Origin: Falsigemmobacter faecalis
GTDB lineage: Bacteria > Pseudomonadota > Alphaproteobacteria > Rhodobacterales > Rhodobacteraceae
Direction: 5' to 3'
Length of the DNA stretch: 64,000 nt
NCBI RefSeq assembly: GCF_003863335.1
Contig: NZ_RRAZ01000003.1
Coordinates: 62,001 to 126,000, forward strand
The translations under genes and the position numbers were made by a program. Shown here one piece after another: positions 26,862 through 36,241 of this stretch (position 1 is the first letter of the stretch; the number at the start of each line of letters is the position of its first letter). The notes below the pieces were generated by a model that made no database searches, was not told the DNA's origin, and saw only the letters and a program-made list of their open reading frames with translations.

Positions 26862-28063
26862 CGGGCGAAGGCCGCGGCGAGTTTGGCCGCCTCGCGGGCA
26901 ATGTCATGGCGTTGCAACACCCGCTCGCGCCCGCGCAGGCCCATGGCTTCCAGCTGCGCAGCGGGCGTCTGCGCCAGCTCCAGCATCGCCGCAGAGAGGC
27001 CCGCCGCATCGCCCGCCGGGATCAGCCAGCCGGTCGCACCGGGCAGCACAAGCTCGGGGAGGCCCGCGATATAGGTGGCGAGAACCGGGCGGGCGGCGGC
27101 CATGGCCTCCATCACCACCATCGGCAGTCCTTCGGCAAAAGAGGGCAGCACCAGGGCATGGGCGCGGGCGAGTTCCGCACGCACCCCCGCCTCATCAAGC
27201 CAGCCGGTCAGGGTGACACGGTCCTGCAACCCGTGACGGGCAATCGCCGCCTCAATGGGCACCCGCAGCGCCCCATCGCCGACCAGCGTAAGATGCAGAT
27301 CGGCAGAACGCGGCGCAGCGAGAGCCAGCGCCTCAATCAGCAAAAGCTGGCCCTTTTGCCCGGAAAGCCGCCCGATTGAGACCATGCGCCCGCGCCCTTC
27401 GGGCAGCGGAAGGGGGCTTGCGAATTTCAAAGGCTCAATGCCGCAGTGCACCACTTCGAGGCGCTGCCAGTCCTCAGGTGCCGACCAGCGCATCAGCTGC
27501 GAGCGGCCAAAATCCGAGATGGCGGCCACGAATTTCGCCGAGGCGATCTTGGCCGGTAAAGACAGCGGCAAAGGCGCGTCAAATTCTTCGGGTCCGTGCA
27601 GGGTGAAGCTATAGGGCAGCCCGGAGATTTGATGCGCCAGATGCGCCACCATGGCGGCATTGGTGCCGAAATGGGCGTGCAGATGGCTGGCCCCTTCGGC
27701 CTTTGCGATCTGCGCCACCCGCGCGGCCTCTGCCAGATAAATCAGATGGCGCAGACGCCCGCCGGTGCCCGGCACCCCTGCGCCGCTGCCGGCCTTTCCG
27801 GCGGCCCAGGCCCGGGGCAGCGCCGCCGCCACGCCGCGGGCTTCGGCCAGCATGGCCTTCAGCAGGGGGCCCGCGCCTTCGCGCAGCAGATGGCGGGTGC
27901 GGGTGGCCTCTTCGCGGTCCCCCGCATCTTTCAGGGGGGCGCTGTCGGCGCGCATCGCCAGACGCAGCACCTCATGGCCCTGGGCCTCAAGCGCGCGGAT
28001 CTCGCGGCGGATAAAGCTGTGCGAGGGGCTGGGATAGGTATTCAGAACATAGGCAATTTTCAT
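26858..28063 (-). CDS. Family 4 (GT-B) glycosyltransferase
   Basis: This 401-residue protein has the two-domain GT-B plan. It starts MKIAYVLNTYPSPSHSFIRREI and continues with HLHAHFGTNAAMVAHLA and SFTLHGPEEFD. The donor-binding C-terminal half has VSIGRLSGQKGQLLLIEAL, VGDGALR and SFAEGLPMVVMEAMAAARPV with the two family glutamates. It resembles colanic-acid-type exopolysaccharide transferases. The ATG at 28063 was chosen because the motif begins there; the longer frame to 28129 adds an atypical extension. It runs opposite to the PKS operon and marks the end of the island. Confidence 0.82.
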   Translation of the reverse strand: MKIAYVLNTYPSPSHSFIRREIRALEAQGHEVLRLAMRADSAPLKDAGDREEATRTRHLLREGAGPLLKAMLAEARGVAAALPRAWAAGKAGSGAGVPGTGGRLRHLIYLAEAARVAQIAKAEGASHLHAHFGTNAAMVAHLAHQISGLPYSFTLHGPEEFDAPLPLSLPAKIASAKFVAAISDFGRSQLMRWSAPEDWQRLEVVHCGIEPLKFASPLPLPEGRGRMVSIGRLSGQKGQLLLIEALALAAPRSADLHLTLVGDGALRVPIEAAIARHGLQDRVTLTGWLDEAGVRAELARAHALVLPSFAEGLPMVVMEAMAAARPVLATYIAGLPELVLPGATGWLIPAGDAAGLSAAMLELAQTPAAQLEAMGLRGRERVLQRHDIAREAAKLAAAFAR

Positions 28064-28135
28064 TCCGGCACCGACTCCGCATGGCTCATCGGCCTGACCA
28101 TAGCGGGGGATGACGGCTTTGCCGCGCAAAAAATC

Positions 28136-28732
28136 TCAACTCAGCAGGGCGGGCCAGAGCGAAAGCACCAAAAGCCCCGCCATCAGCCAGTTAAAGATCT
28201 TCAGCCGGACCGGATCCTGCAGCCAGCGCCGCATCAGCGTGCCCGCCAGCGCCCAGGTCGAGACCGAGGGCAGGTTCACCGCCCCGAAGACCGCCGCCAC
28301 CAGCAGCACCTGACCCGTGGCCTGCCCCGGCGCATAGATCGGGATCGCGCTCAGGGCCATGATCCAGGCCTTGGGGTTCACCCATTGAAAGGCCGCGGCC
28401 TGAAGAAAGGTCATCGGCCGCCCGCCGGGCCTTGTCTCACCCTCAGGGGCTGAGGATTGTGAGATCTTCCACGCCAGCCACAGCATATAGACTACGGCCA
28501 CGACCTTCAGCAGGATCTCCAGCTGCGGCAGGCGGGCGAAAATCCCGCCAAGCCCGAGGCCCACCAGGACCAGCATGACGGTAAAGCCGATGCCGATGCC
28601 CAGCATATGCGGCAGGCTGCGCCGGAAACCGAAATTCACCCCTGAGGCCATGAGCATCAGGTTGTTCGGTCCCGGCGTGATCGAGGAGACGAGCGCATAA
28701 AGCGTGAGGGCTGAGAGCATGTGCAGATCCAT
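28136..28732 (-). CDS. LysE/RhtB-family exporter
   Basis: This 198-residue inner-membrane protein has about six hydrophobic segments. The family's N-terminal signature is clear (SSITPGPNNLMLMASGVNFG), as is the central FQWVNPKAWIMAL. LysE/RhtB proteins export amino acids and related small molecules. No substrate can be assigned. Its stop lies 73 bp from the start of the neighbouring glycosyltransferase gene on the same strand. Being beside the PKS/NRPS island is probably coincidental, although export of an amino-acid-derived product cannot be ruled out. Confidence 0.87.
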   Translation of the reverse strand: MDLHMLSALTLYALVSSITPGPNNLMLMASGVNFGFRRSLPHMLGIGIGFTVMLVLVGLGLGGIFARLPQLEILLKVVAVVYMLWLAWKISQSSAPEGETRPGGRPMTFLQAAAFQWVNPKAWIMALSAIPIYAPGQATGQVLLVAAVFGAVNLPSVSTWALAGTLMRRWLQDPVRLKIFNWLMAGLLVLSLWPALLS

Positions 28733-28799
28733 GCCGCAGCTTTGCGCGGAGGCGGGCCGACTTGCCAGAGGGCAGCGGGATTTTGGGTGAAATATTTCC

Positions 28800-29138
28800 T
28801 CAGCCGCTGCGCGCGCCCGACAGGATCAGCGCCGCGCCGCAGAGGCACAAAAGCGCCCCCGCCAGATCGCGCAGCCCCGGGGCCTGGCCCTCAACCGCCC
28901 AGAGCCAGCCCAGCGAGCACAGGATATAGATCCCGCCATAGGCCGCATAGGCGCGGCCCGCGAAATCGCTTTCGGCCCGCGTCAGGAGCCAGGCAAAGAG
29001 CAGCAGGCCGCCCAGCCCCGGCAAAAGCCAGAGCGCGGATTGCTCCATCCGCGCCCAGGCCCAGAAGGCAAAGCAGCCTGCAATCTCCGCCAGGGCCGCC
29101 AGCGCAAAAAGTGCCAGCGTCGGGGCGGCGCTGCCCAT
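28800..29138 (-). CDS. YnfA/UPF0060 family small membrane protein
   Basis: This 112-residue protein has four hydrophobic segments and the YnfA signature [15 protein letters not shown], then [24 protein letters not shown]. The family resembles small multidrug resistance pumps in fold. Its ATG overlaps the NlpD-like stop (TGATG), suggesting it is the last gene of the surE-pcm-nlpD unit. The AT-rich string downstream (TTTTGGGTGAAATATTTCC, near 28780) may be part of an intergenic element. Confidence 0.88.
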   Translation of the reverse strand: MGSAAPTLALFALAALAEIAGCFAFWAWARMEQSALWLLPGLGGLLLFAWLLTRAESDFAGRAYAAYGGIYILCSLGWLWAVEGQAPGLRDLAGALLCLCGAALILSGARSG

Positions 29139-30415
29139 CAGGGCAGCATGCTCATCGGATCGACGCTGTCGGCCCCGCGTCGCACCTCAAAGTGCAGGAA
29201 GGCCGGATTACCCGCGCGGACCTGGCCGATGGTCTGTCCCCGGCGCACAGTGGCGTCTTTGGCCACCGAAAGGCCGTCGACATTGGCATAGACCGTCAGC
29301 AGGTTATTGGCGTGGCGGATCACCACGATCGGTACCTGCCCGGTGTCGCGGGTGATGGCGGCCACGGTGCCGTCGGCTGCGGCACGAACCGGGCTTCCGG
29401 CGGCGGCCCCAATGCCGATGCCGTCGTATTTGCCCTTCTGATAGGCGCGGATCACCTTGCCATCCGCAGGCATCGCCAGACGCGAGGCCGTGCTGCTGGT
29501 GGTCGGCAATACCGGAGAGGCAGGGGCCGCTCCGGTATTGCCGCCGCCGGCGCGGGTCGGGTTCTCTTTTGGCAGCGGCTTATTGGCCGAGGGCGGCTGC
29601 GGCGTGGGCGAGCTTTGCCCCGGCGGATTGACCATCGGCGCGGTGGCCACCGGAGCCGGGGCCGGGGCCGCAGCGGCACTGCGGGTCGCGGTCGGCGGGA
29701 TCAGCAGATATTGCCCCTCGCGCAGCGTCAGGCTGCTGTTGAGCCCGTTCCAATCCGCCAGCGCCGAGGTGGTCACGCCATATTGCCGCGCGATGGCCTG
29801 CGCCGTTTCACCCCGGGCCACGCGGTGACGCGCAGGCTCTACCCCGCCTGCGGTGCTGCCGGAGGTGCCAAAGGGCACCTGGGTGCTGCGCGGCGGCGCG
29901 CTGCTTTGTGCCGTGCTGCCGCCGCCTGAGGGGACGCGGTCCAGCGCGGTGGTGGCAATCGCGCCGATATTGGCGGAGCCTCCGGACTGCGCGGGGGCCA
30001 TCGGCTGGCTCCAGGAGGGGCCACCGCCGCTTTCGGCAACGCGGCCCGGCAGAACCAGAAGCTCGCCGCCCTGCAGCATGATGTCGGGCTGAATGGCATT
30101 GGTGCGCGCCATCTGATCGGCGCTGACGCCCAGGCGCGAGGCGATGGTGCCCACGGTCTCGCCGCGCCGCGCCACCACGACCTGATAGCCCGGATAGGAA
30201 ATGATCCCACGGCTGTCGACCTGCGGACGGCTCATCGAGGCCGACCGCGCCGCATCGGCCGTCGAGCCGAACTGCTGCGGGCGCAGATCCCAGTCCATCG
30301 GCTGGCCGTTCTGCGGCATACAGCCCGACAGCATCAGCGCCACCGCGCTTAATGCGACTGCGCCACGCAGCACGGAAGCCTGCCGGGGGGAACGAAGGGT
30401 CATGGAAGTGGACAT
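29138..30415 (-). CDS. nlpD: NlpD-like lipoprotein, LysM plus degenerate M23 domain
   Basis: This 425-residue lipoprotein has a lipobox (LMLSGC) near residue 32, two LysM domains ([22 protein letters not shown] and [19 protein letters not shown]), a long Pro/Ala/Ser-rich linker and a C-terminal LytM/M23 domain. The domain reads [17 protein letters not shown] where an active enzyme has a His..Asp metal pair, and FLHFEVR where HxH is expected. It therefore probably lacks zinc and acts as an amidase activator, like E. coli NlpD/EnvC. It is downstream of pcm in the conserved surE-pcm-nlpD order. The start at 30415 has GCAGG just before it. Confidence 0.88.
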   Translation of the reverse strand: MSTSMTLRSPRQASVLRGAVALSAVALMLSGCMPQNGQPMDWDLRPQQFGSTADAARSASMSRPQVDSRGIISYPGYQVVVARRGETVGTIASRLGVSADQMARTNAIQPDIMLQGGELLVLPGRVAESGGGPSWSQPMAPAQSGGSANIGAIATTALDRVPSGGGSTAQSSAPPRSTQVPFGTSGSTAGGVEPARHRVARGETAQAIARQYGVTTSALADWNGLNSSLTLREGQYLLIPPTATRSAAAAPAPAPVATAPMVNPPGQSSPTPQPPSANKPLPKENPTRAGGGNTGAAPASPVLPTTSSTASRLAMPADGKVIRAYQKGKYDGIGIGAAAGSPVRAAADGTVAAITRDTGQVPIVVIRHANNLLTVYANVDGLSVAKDATVRRGQTIGQVRAGNPAFLHFEVRRGADSVDPMSMLP

Positions 30416-30474
30416 ACCTGCTCTGCCTCGTCACCTGGCCGGTTTGATCCCGGCACTGTTTCTCCTGCGGCGGA

Positions 30475-31206
30475 TTACTCCGGCGCGATACCTTCTGTCA
30501 GAGGAACGAAGCGCACGGGCCTCAGTTCCTCATAGGCGAAGCCCTCATCAAGGCGGCGCACACGCACCAGCTGCTGCACGGCGTCAGACTGCCCGACGGG
30601 GAGAACCATTATACCGCCGATCCGCAACTGGTCCAAGAGGGTGGGGGGCGGATCCTCGGCGGCGGCGGTGACGATGATGCGATCAAAGGGCGCCTGATCG
30701 GCAAAAGGCGCCACCGCTTCGCGGCGCGGCGGCACCACCGGCAGATCTGCGCGCGCAGGCGGCAAAGGCCCCAGACTGCCATCGCCGGTGCGGGCGGTGA
30801 TGTTATGCAGGCCAAGCCGCGCGAAAACCTCTTCGGCCTCGCGCACCAGCCGGCGGTGACGGTCGACGGTATAAACCCGCCGCGCCAGCTGGCTCAGGAC
30901 CGCTGCCTGATAGCCCGATCCGGTGCCGATTTCGAGCACGATATCGCGCGGCCCGACCTCCAGCGCCTGGGTCATCAGCCCCACGACAGAGGGCTGCGAG
31001 ATGGTCTGCCCGCAGGCGATCGGCAGCGGCATATCTTCATAGGCCCGCCCGGCGAAATGACCGCGCACGAATTCGCCGCGGTCGATCTTCTCCATGGCCG
31101 AGAGCACGGATTTATCCGTCACCCCGCGCGAGCGCAGCGCGAAGAGGAAGCGCATCTTGCGCTCTGCGAGGGTTTCTTCCGTTTCAGAACCCTCGTCTGC
31201 GCTCAT
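30475..31206 (-). CDS. pcm: Protein-L-isoaspartate O-methyltransferase
   Basis: This 243-residue cytoplasmic enzyme repairs isoaspartyl damage using S-adenosylmethionine. Family motifs are [37 protein letters not shown], the SAM loop [14 protein letters not shown], and [10 protein letters not shown]. An unusual proline-rich insertion of about 20 residues ([20 protein letters not shown]) lies between GDGS and the PFDRIIV strand. The ATG overlaps the surE stop by 4 bp. Its product sits between SurE and NlpD, as in the classical stationary-phase operon of Proteobacteria. Confidence 0.92.
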   Translation of the reverse strand: MSADEGSETEETLAERKMRFLFALRSRGVTDKSVLSAMEKIDRGEFVRGHFAGRAYEDMPLPIACGQTISQPSVVGLMTQALEVGPRDIVLEIGTGSGYQAAVLSQLARRVYTVDRHRRLVREAEEVFARLGLHNITARTGDGSLGPLPPARADLPVVPPRREAVAPFADQAPFDRIIVTAAAEDPPPTLLDQLRIGGIMVLPVGQSDAVQQLVRVRRLDEGFAYEELRPVRFVPLTEGIAPE

Positions 31207-31991
31207 GTGAACCGTGCCTCAAGATCCGCCAGACGGTCATGCGCCGTCAGATCGCAGCGCATCGGCGTGATCGAGATATAGCCCTCAAGGTTCAGCGCCA
31301 CATCCGCCCCCGGAGCGGTCTCAGCGCGCTGATCCGCCGAGCGGATCCACAGGAAACGACGGCCCGAGGGGGAGAAATGCGGCTCAACCCCATAGCCGGT
31401 GCCCTGGCGGAAGCCCTGGGTGGCGATCTTCACGCCCTTCACATCTTTTGAAGCCCGCGGCGGGAAGTTGACCGAGTAGAAGATCCGGTAATCGCGGTCC
31501 TCCTCCCAGATGCCCTTGTCCAGCAGATCGCGGACGACCTGCACGCCGTAGTCGCGGGCCACCTCAAATTCATCTTCCAGGTCTTTGGTCTCCGGGCCGA
31601 GAAACTGTGACAGGCCAATGGCTTTGACGCCCTGAAGCGCCCCCTCCATTGCCGCACCCAGGGTGCCGGAATAAAGCGTGTTCTCGCCCGAGTTATTGCC
31701 GCGGTTGACGCCTGAGAGGATCAGATCGGGCTTTTGCCCCTCCAGGACGTCAAAGATGCCGACCAGCACGCAGTCTGCGGGGCTGCCCTCGGTCGCATAA
31801 CGCTTTTCGGCCAGTTTTGAGACCATCATCGGATGGGTATAGCTGATGCAATGCCCCACGCCCGACTGCTCAAAAGCCGGGGCCACAACCCAGACTTCGC
31901 CCCCGGGGCCCGCCACCTCAGTGGCAATGGCGATGAGGGTCTTCAGACCCGGTGCATTGATGCCGTCGTCATTGGTCACGAGTATGCGCAT
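31203..31991 (-). CDS. surE: 5'/3'-nucleotidase SurE
   Basis: This 262-residue metal-dependent nucleotide monophosphatase starts [16 protein letters not shown], with the metal-binding Asp8-Asp9 pair. It also has the family segments [20 protein letters not shown] and [26 protein letters not shown], split here as [10 protein letters not shown] and [11 protein letters not shown]. It heads the surE-pcm-nlpD-ynfA run. In many alphaproteobacteria serS and the tat genes lie upstream; here a sensor kinase is divergent instead. The 257 bp between 31992 and 32248 hold both promoters and no recognisable gene. Confidence 0.95.
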   Translation of the reverse strand: MRILVTNDDGINAPGLKTLIAIATEVAGPGGEVWVVAPAFEQSGVGHCISYTHPMMVSKLAEKRYATEGSPADCVLVGIFDVLEGQKPDLILSGVNRGNNSGENTLYSGTLGAAMEGALQGVKAIGLSQFLGPETKDLEDEFEVARDYGVQVVRDLLDKGIWEEDRDYRIFYSVNFPPRASKDVKGVKIATQGFRQGTGYGVEPHFSPSGRRFLWIRSADQRAETAPGADVALNLEGYISITPMRCDLTAHDRLADLEARFT

Positions 31992-32248
31992 GATGATCCT
32001 GAGGTCTTTCCGTCTCTCCCGAATAGGGCAGACTTAAAGCCTGCGCATGAAAAAGGGAATTCAAGTGAGGGTTTTTCGCGGCCGGGCCCGCCGGGGGGCG
32101 GCATAAATCCCGATCTGTGTTCTTTGCGCCGCAGAAGCCTGCGTTTTTATCGGGCAGAGGCTGATCGCGCAGGATCGCTGCCCGCTTCAGCCTTCCTTAA
32201 GACCGTCGGGTCAGAATGGGCGCGTTCACCCCGGGCAGGGAGAGGCGC

Positions 32249-35200
32249 GTGACCGAATTAAAGCCGGAGCGGCGGGGCGGTTTTCCCCGGAAAGGATCGT
32301 CCGACGCGGTCTCAGCGCTGGTGCTGCGCGCGCTGCGGCAGCCTGCGGATCTGGCGGTGCAGACCCTGCTGGCGGGGGCGGTGCGGCTGTGTCCGGGGGC
32401 TGTGGGGGCGACACTTCTGCGCCCGCCCGGCGGGGGGCAGCCCGCCTTTCTGCCGGATGAGCATTTTGGCGGTACCGGCCCGCCGGTGGAACTCTGCGCG
32501 GATCATCTGAAGGCCTTCCGGCAGGGCCGCAGTTTTTGTGCGCAGGACAGTCTGTTTCTGCCGGTTCCTGGCGACGTCCGGCCTGCGGGTCTGCTGCGTC
32601 TCCATCTTTCGCCCGGGGCTGCGGCCCCGACGGCCGCGACCTGCAGGGCCCTCGGCCTGCTGGCCGGGGTTCTGGCGGCGCTGCTCCTGCGGCTTGAGAG
32701 TGAGCGTGCCGCACAGGCTGCAGCCCTCGCGCTGGAGGCGACAAAGCAGCGGCTCCACGCCACGCTGCGGGCGATGCCGGATCTGGTGCTCGAAGTCGAT
32801 GACGACGGGGTCTACACCGATATTCACACCTCTGAACCCGCGCTGCTGGCCCAGGTGCGCGAACAGATGCTGGGCCGTTCTTACCACGACGTGCTGCCCC
32901 CCGATGTCGCGGACATCGTGGGAGACGCCATGGAGCGTGCGCGTCATGCGGGGCGGGCACACGGCTGTCGCTACATGCTGAAGATCGCGGGCGGTGAGCG
33001 GTGGTTCGAAGCCTCTGTCGGCCGCACCCGGCCCGCGCCGCACCAGCCCGGCGGGGGCTTTGTCGTGGTCGTGCGCGATATCACCGCCGAAGAGCAGCGG
33101 CGGACGGAGCTGATCGGGCTGGGCCACGTCGCGCGTCAGATGAGCAATTATGCCCTGATGATGGATGCCGGGTTTCGCGTCACATGGGTGAACCGCGCCT
33201 TTGAAGAGCGCTGCGGTTACCGCCTGCCGGAACTTCTCGGCCGTGACCCGCGGGAGGTGCTGCGCCACGCCGAGGCTGACAGCGCCAGTACCGCGCGGAT
33301 GGATGCGGCCATCGCCGCCTGCCGCCCCGAGCGGGTGGAGGTCTGCAACGCCGATCGCAGCGGCCAGGCCTATTGGGTCGACAGCAGTCTCACGCCGATC
33401 CGCGATGAGGCGGGCGGTCTGATCGGCTTTGTCGCGGTTGAGGTCGATATCACCGAGCGGCGCGCCCAGGATCAGGCGCTGGCCGCCGCCTCAGCAGAGG
33501 CGGTGCGCGCGCGCGATATCCTGGAAGCTGCAATCAATGTGCTGCCCGATGCCTTTTCGATCTATGATGCGGAGGATCGTCTGGTTCTGTGCAACGAAAA
33601 ATATCGCGAGTTTTTCGCCCCCATCTCAGATGAAGTAAGGCCCGGTGCCACCCGGGAGGCGCTTTTGCGCAGCGGCCTGCGCCACGGTCGTCACCCGGAA
33701 GCCGTGGGGCGCGAAGAAGATTTCATTGCCGAACGGGTGGCCCGCGCCCGCATCTGCCCGGGTGTGGAAGAGGTTCGTCTGGGTGACGGGCGCTGGTATC
33801 GCCTTTGGGACCGGCTGACCCCTTCGGGTGAGCGGGTCGGGATGCAGATCGACATCACTGACATCCGCATGACGCAGCAAAAGCTTGAGGATGTGCTCGC
33901 GGTTTCGGCAGCGGGGACCTGGGAATATGACAATATGACCGATGTTCTGACCTTCAATGACCGCTGGGCGGAGATGCTGGGATTTGACCCCGGCGCCCTG
34001 ACGGATGAGGTCCGACGCGCCTGGACAAAGCTGATCCATCCCGAAGATAAAGTCTGGCTGCGGCCGATCTTCCGCGCGCTGGCCACCGGGGAGATCGATG
34101 ATTTTGCGGTGGAATATCGCCTGCGCCACCAGGAGGGACACTGGATCTGGGTGCAAACGCGCGGCCGGGCGATGCTGCGCAGCCACGACGGCACCTCGCG
34201 GCGGCTGGTGGGTGCGAATTTTGACATCACGCCCCTGAAACAGGCCTCGGCCCGGATTGAGCAGATCATCCGCGGCGCTGCCGTCGGCACCTGGGAAGAG
34301 GATGAGCGCAGTGGCGAGACCCGCGCCAATGATCTCTGGTGGCAGATGCTGGGCTATGACACCGCGGTCGAGAATTTTGGCGACTGGCGGCGGCTGTTGC
34401 ATCCCGATGACCGCCGTCAGCTTGACGCGGTGCTTGAACGCGTTCGCACAGGCGAGCAGGAGCAGTTTGAGATCACCATGCGCCTGCGTCACCGCGAGGG
34501 GCGATGGGTCTGGGTGCTGTCGCGCGGGCAGGCCACGCAGCGCGCAGATGATGGCCGCACCGAGGTGCTGTCGGGAATCCATATCGATGTCACCGCCGCC
34601 AAAGCGCGGGAGATTGATCTGCAGCAGGCCAATGCCAGGCTGCGGGAGGCCCTGGCCGGGCGCGATCTGGCCGAGCGGCGCTTTGCCGATATCGCCGCCG
34701 TCTCGCCCGACTGGTTCTGGGAGACTGACAGCGACAGCCGCTTCACCTTTGTTTCCGACGGGTTCGCCGCGCAGACCGGGCGCCCGGTTGCCCGCCTGAT
34801 GGGTATGGATCTGCGCAGTTTTGCGCGGATGTCTCCCGCCGTCCCGCCTTCAGCCGGTGGCCGTGACTTTGAAGAACGGCTCCGCTGCGGTGAGGTTTTT
34901 CGTGATTTCGTCTGGCTTTATCCGGCCCGGCTGGAGGGGGAACGCGAAATCTGGGTCCGCAGCAGCGGGCTGCCCTTCTTCGATGCCGATGGCATCTTTA
35001 TGGGCTACCGCGGGGTCTCCTCGGATATCACCGATCTTTATCTGGCGAAGGAACGCGCAGAAGCCGCCAGCCGCGCCAAATCGCAGTTTCTGGCCAATAT
35101 GAGCCATGAAATCCGCACGCCGCTGAACGGTGTTCTGGGCATGGCCGATCTGCTGGCAGCGCGGATCAAAGATCCCGAAGAGCAGTCGATGATCGCCACC

Positions 35201-36187
35201 ATCCGCGACAGCGGAGAGGGTCTTTTGACCGTTTTGAACGACATTCTGGACATCGCGCGGGTGGAGGCCGGAAAGCTTTCCGTGGTGCGGGAGCCGTTCC
35301 GCCCCGCCGATCTCGCGGACCGGCTGACGGCGGTCTATGCGCTGCGCGCAGAGCAGCAGGGGCTGTGGTTCACCCTCTGCCGCGATGCCGGGGCCTCCGG
35401 GTACCGCTACGGCGATGCCCACCGTCTGCTGCAGGTGCTTTATAATCTGGTCAGCAATGCGCTGAAATTCACGCATGCGGGCGGGGTGGATGTGGCGCTT
35501 GTCACTGATGAGGCCGGGGGGCTCTGTATCACGGTGCGCGACAGCGGGATCGGCATGTCGCCCGCGAAACAGGCGCGCGCCTTTGAGGATTTTGAGCAGG
35601 CGGATGGGGCCATCACCCGGCGCTATGGCGGCACGGGTCTGGGTCTTGCGATCTCGCGCCGGCTGATCGCGCTGATGGGAGGAGAGATCACTCTGAAGAG
35701 CCAGGAGGGCGAAGGGACTGAAATGACGGTGCGCCTGCCCCCCGACCCTGTCCCTGCCGATGCGCTGCCGGGCGAGGTGCGAGCGCAGGCGGATCTGACG
35801 GGGATGCGGGTGCTTTTTGCCGACGACAATGCCACCAATCGGTTGATTTTGAAGTCTATGCTTACTCGTCTGGGGGTGGATGTAACGCTGGCCACTGACG
35901 GGGGTGAGGCTGTGGCGCTGTCGCAGACCGGGCAGTTTGATGCGCTGCTTCTTGATATCTCCATGCCGGATCTCGATGGGGTGAGCGCGCTGGCGCAGAT
36001 CAGGGCGACTGCTGCGGCCGGGGCGCGGACGGCACCTCCGGCGGCGGCGGTGACGGCCAATGTGATGACGCATCAGATTGAGAGCTATCTGGCGGCGGGC
36101 TTTGACGGCTGCCTGGGGAAACCCTTTCGCCGGACGGATCTGGTGCGGCTGCTGTCAGATTTTCGGAATTCTGCGGCACAGACTTGA
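32249..36187 (+). CDS. Hybrid sensor histidine kinase with six PAS domains and receiver
   Basis: This 1312-residue cytoplasmic signalling protein has no membrane segment. The N-terminal 150 residues are possibly a GAF-like region. Six PAS-type domains follow at about 160-290, 288-405, 424-540, 550-662, 673-784 and 810-930. Next are the dimerisation/phosphoacceptor domain with His953 in NMSHEIRTPLNG, a HATPase (GYRYGDAHRLLQVLYNLVSN, and GTGLGLAISRRL), and a receiver with Asp1236 in LLLDISMPDLDG. The GTG at 32249 has AGGGAG at 32237-32242; the in-frame ATG at 32216 lacks one. There is no histidine phosphotransfer domain, so output needs another protein. The ligands of the PAS domains are unknown; several look like PAS_3 (haem/flavin/small-molecule) types. 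Confidence 0.9.
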   Translation: MTELKPERRGGFPRKGSSDAVSALVLRALRQPADLAVQTLLAGAVRLCPGAVGATLLRPPGGGQPAFLPDEHFGGTGPPVELCADHLKAFRQGRSFCAQDSLFLPVPGDVRPAGLLRLHLSPGAAAPTAATCRALGLLAGVLAALLLRLESERAAQAAALALEATKQRLHATLRAMPDLVLEVDDDGVYTDIHTSEPALLAQVREQMLGRSYHDVLPPDVADIVGDAMERARHAGRAHGCRYMLKIAGGERWFEASVGRTRPAPHQPGGGFVVVVRDITAEEQRRTELIGLGHVARQMSNYALMMDAGFRVTWVNRAFEERCGYRLPELLGRDPREVLRHAEADSASTARMDAAIAACRPERVEVCNADRSGQAYWVDSSLTPIRDEAGGLIGFVAVEVDITERRAQDQALAAASAEAVRARDILEAAINVLPDAFSIYDAEDRLVLCNEKYREFFAPISDEVRPGATREALLRSGLRHGRHPEAVGREEDFIAERVARARICPGVEEVRLGDGRWYRLWDRLTPSGERVGMQIDITDIRMTQQKLEDVLAVSAAGTWEYDNMTDVLTFNDRWAEMLGFDPGALTDEVRRAWTKLIHPEDKVWLRPIFRALATGEIDDFAVEYRLRHQEGHWIWVQTRGRAMLRSHDGTSRRLVGANFDITPLKQASARIEQIIRGAAVGTWEEDERSGETRANDLWWQMLGYDTAVENFGDWRRLLHPDDRRQLDAVLERVRTGEQEQFEITMRLRHREGRWVWVLSRGQATQRADDGRTEVLSGIHIDVTAAKAREIDLQQANARLREALAGRDLAERRFADIAAVSPDWFWETDSDSRFTFVSDGFAAQTGRPVARLMGMDLRSFARMSPAVPPSAGGRDFEERLRCGEVFRDFVWLYPARLEGEREIWVRSSGLPFFDADGIFMGYRGVSSDITDLYLAKERAEAASRAKSQFLANMSHEIRTPLNGVLGMADLLAARIKDPEEQSMIATIRDSGEGLLTVLNDILDIARVEAGKLSVVREPFRPADLADRLTAVYALRAEQQGLWFTLCRDAGASGYRYGDAHRLLQVLYNLVSNALKFTHAGGVDVALVTDEAGGLCITVRDSGIGMSPAKQARAFEDFEQADGAITRRYGGTGLGLAISRRLIALMGGEITLKSQEGEGTEMTVRLPPDPVPADALPGEVRAQADLTGMRVLFADDNATNRLILKSMLTRLGVDVTLATDGGEAVALSQTGQFDALLLDISMPDLDGVSALAQIRATAAAGARTAPPAAAVTANVMTHQIESYLAAGFDGCLGKPFRRTDLVRLLSDFRNSAAQT

Positions 36188-36241
36188 AATTTACGCCATT
36201 GTCAGGCTTTAGCCCCCTTAATGAGAGAGGCGGGGAGCGGA

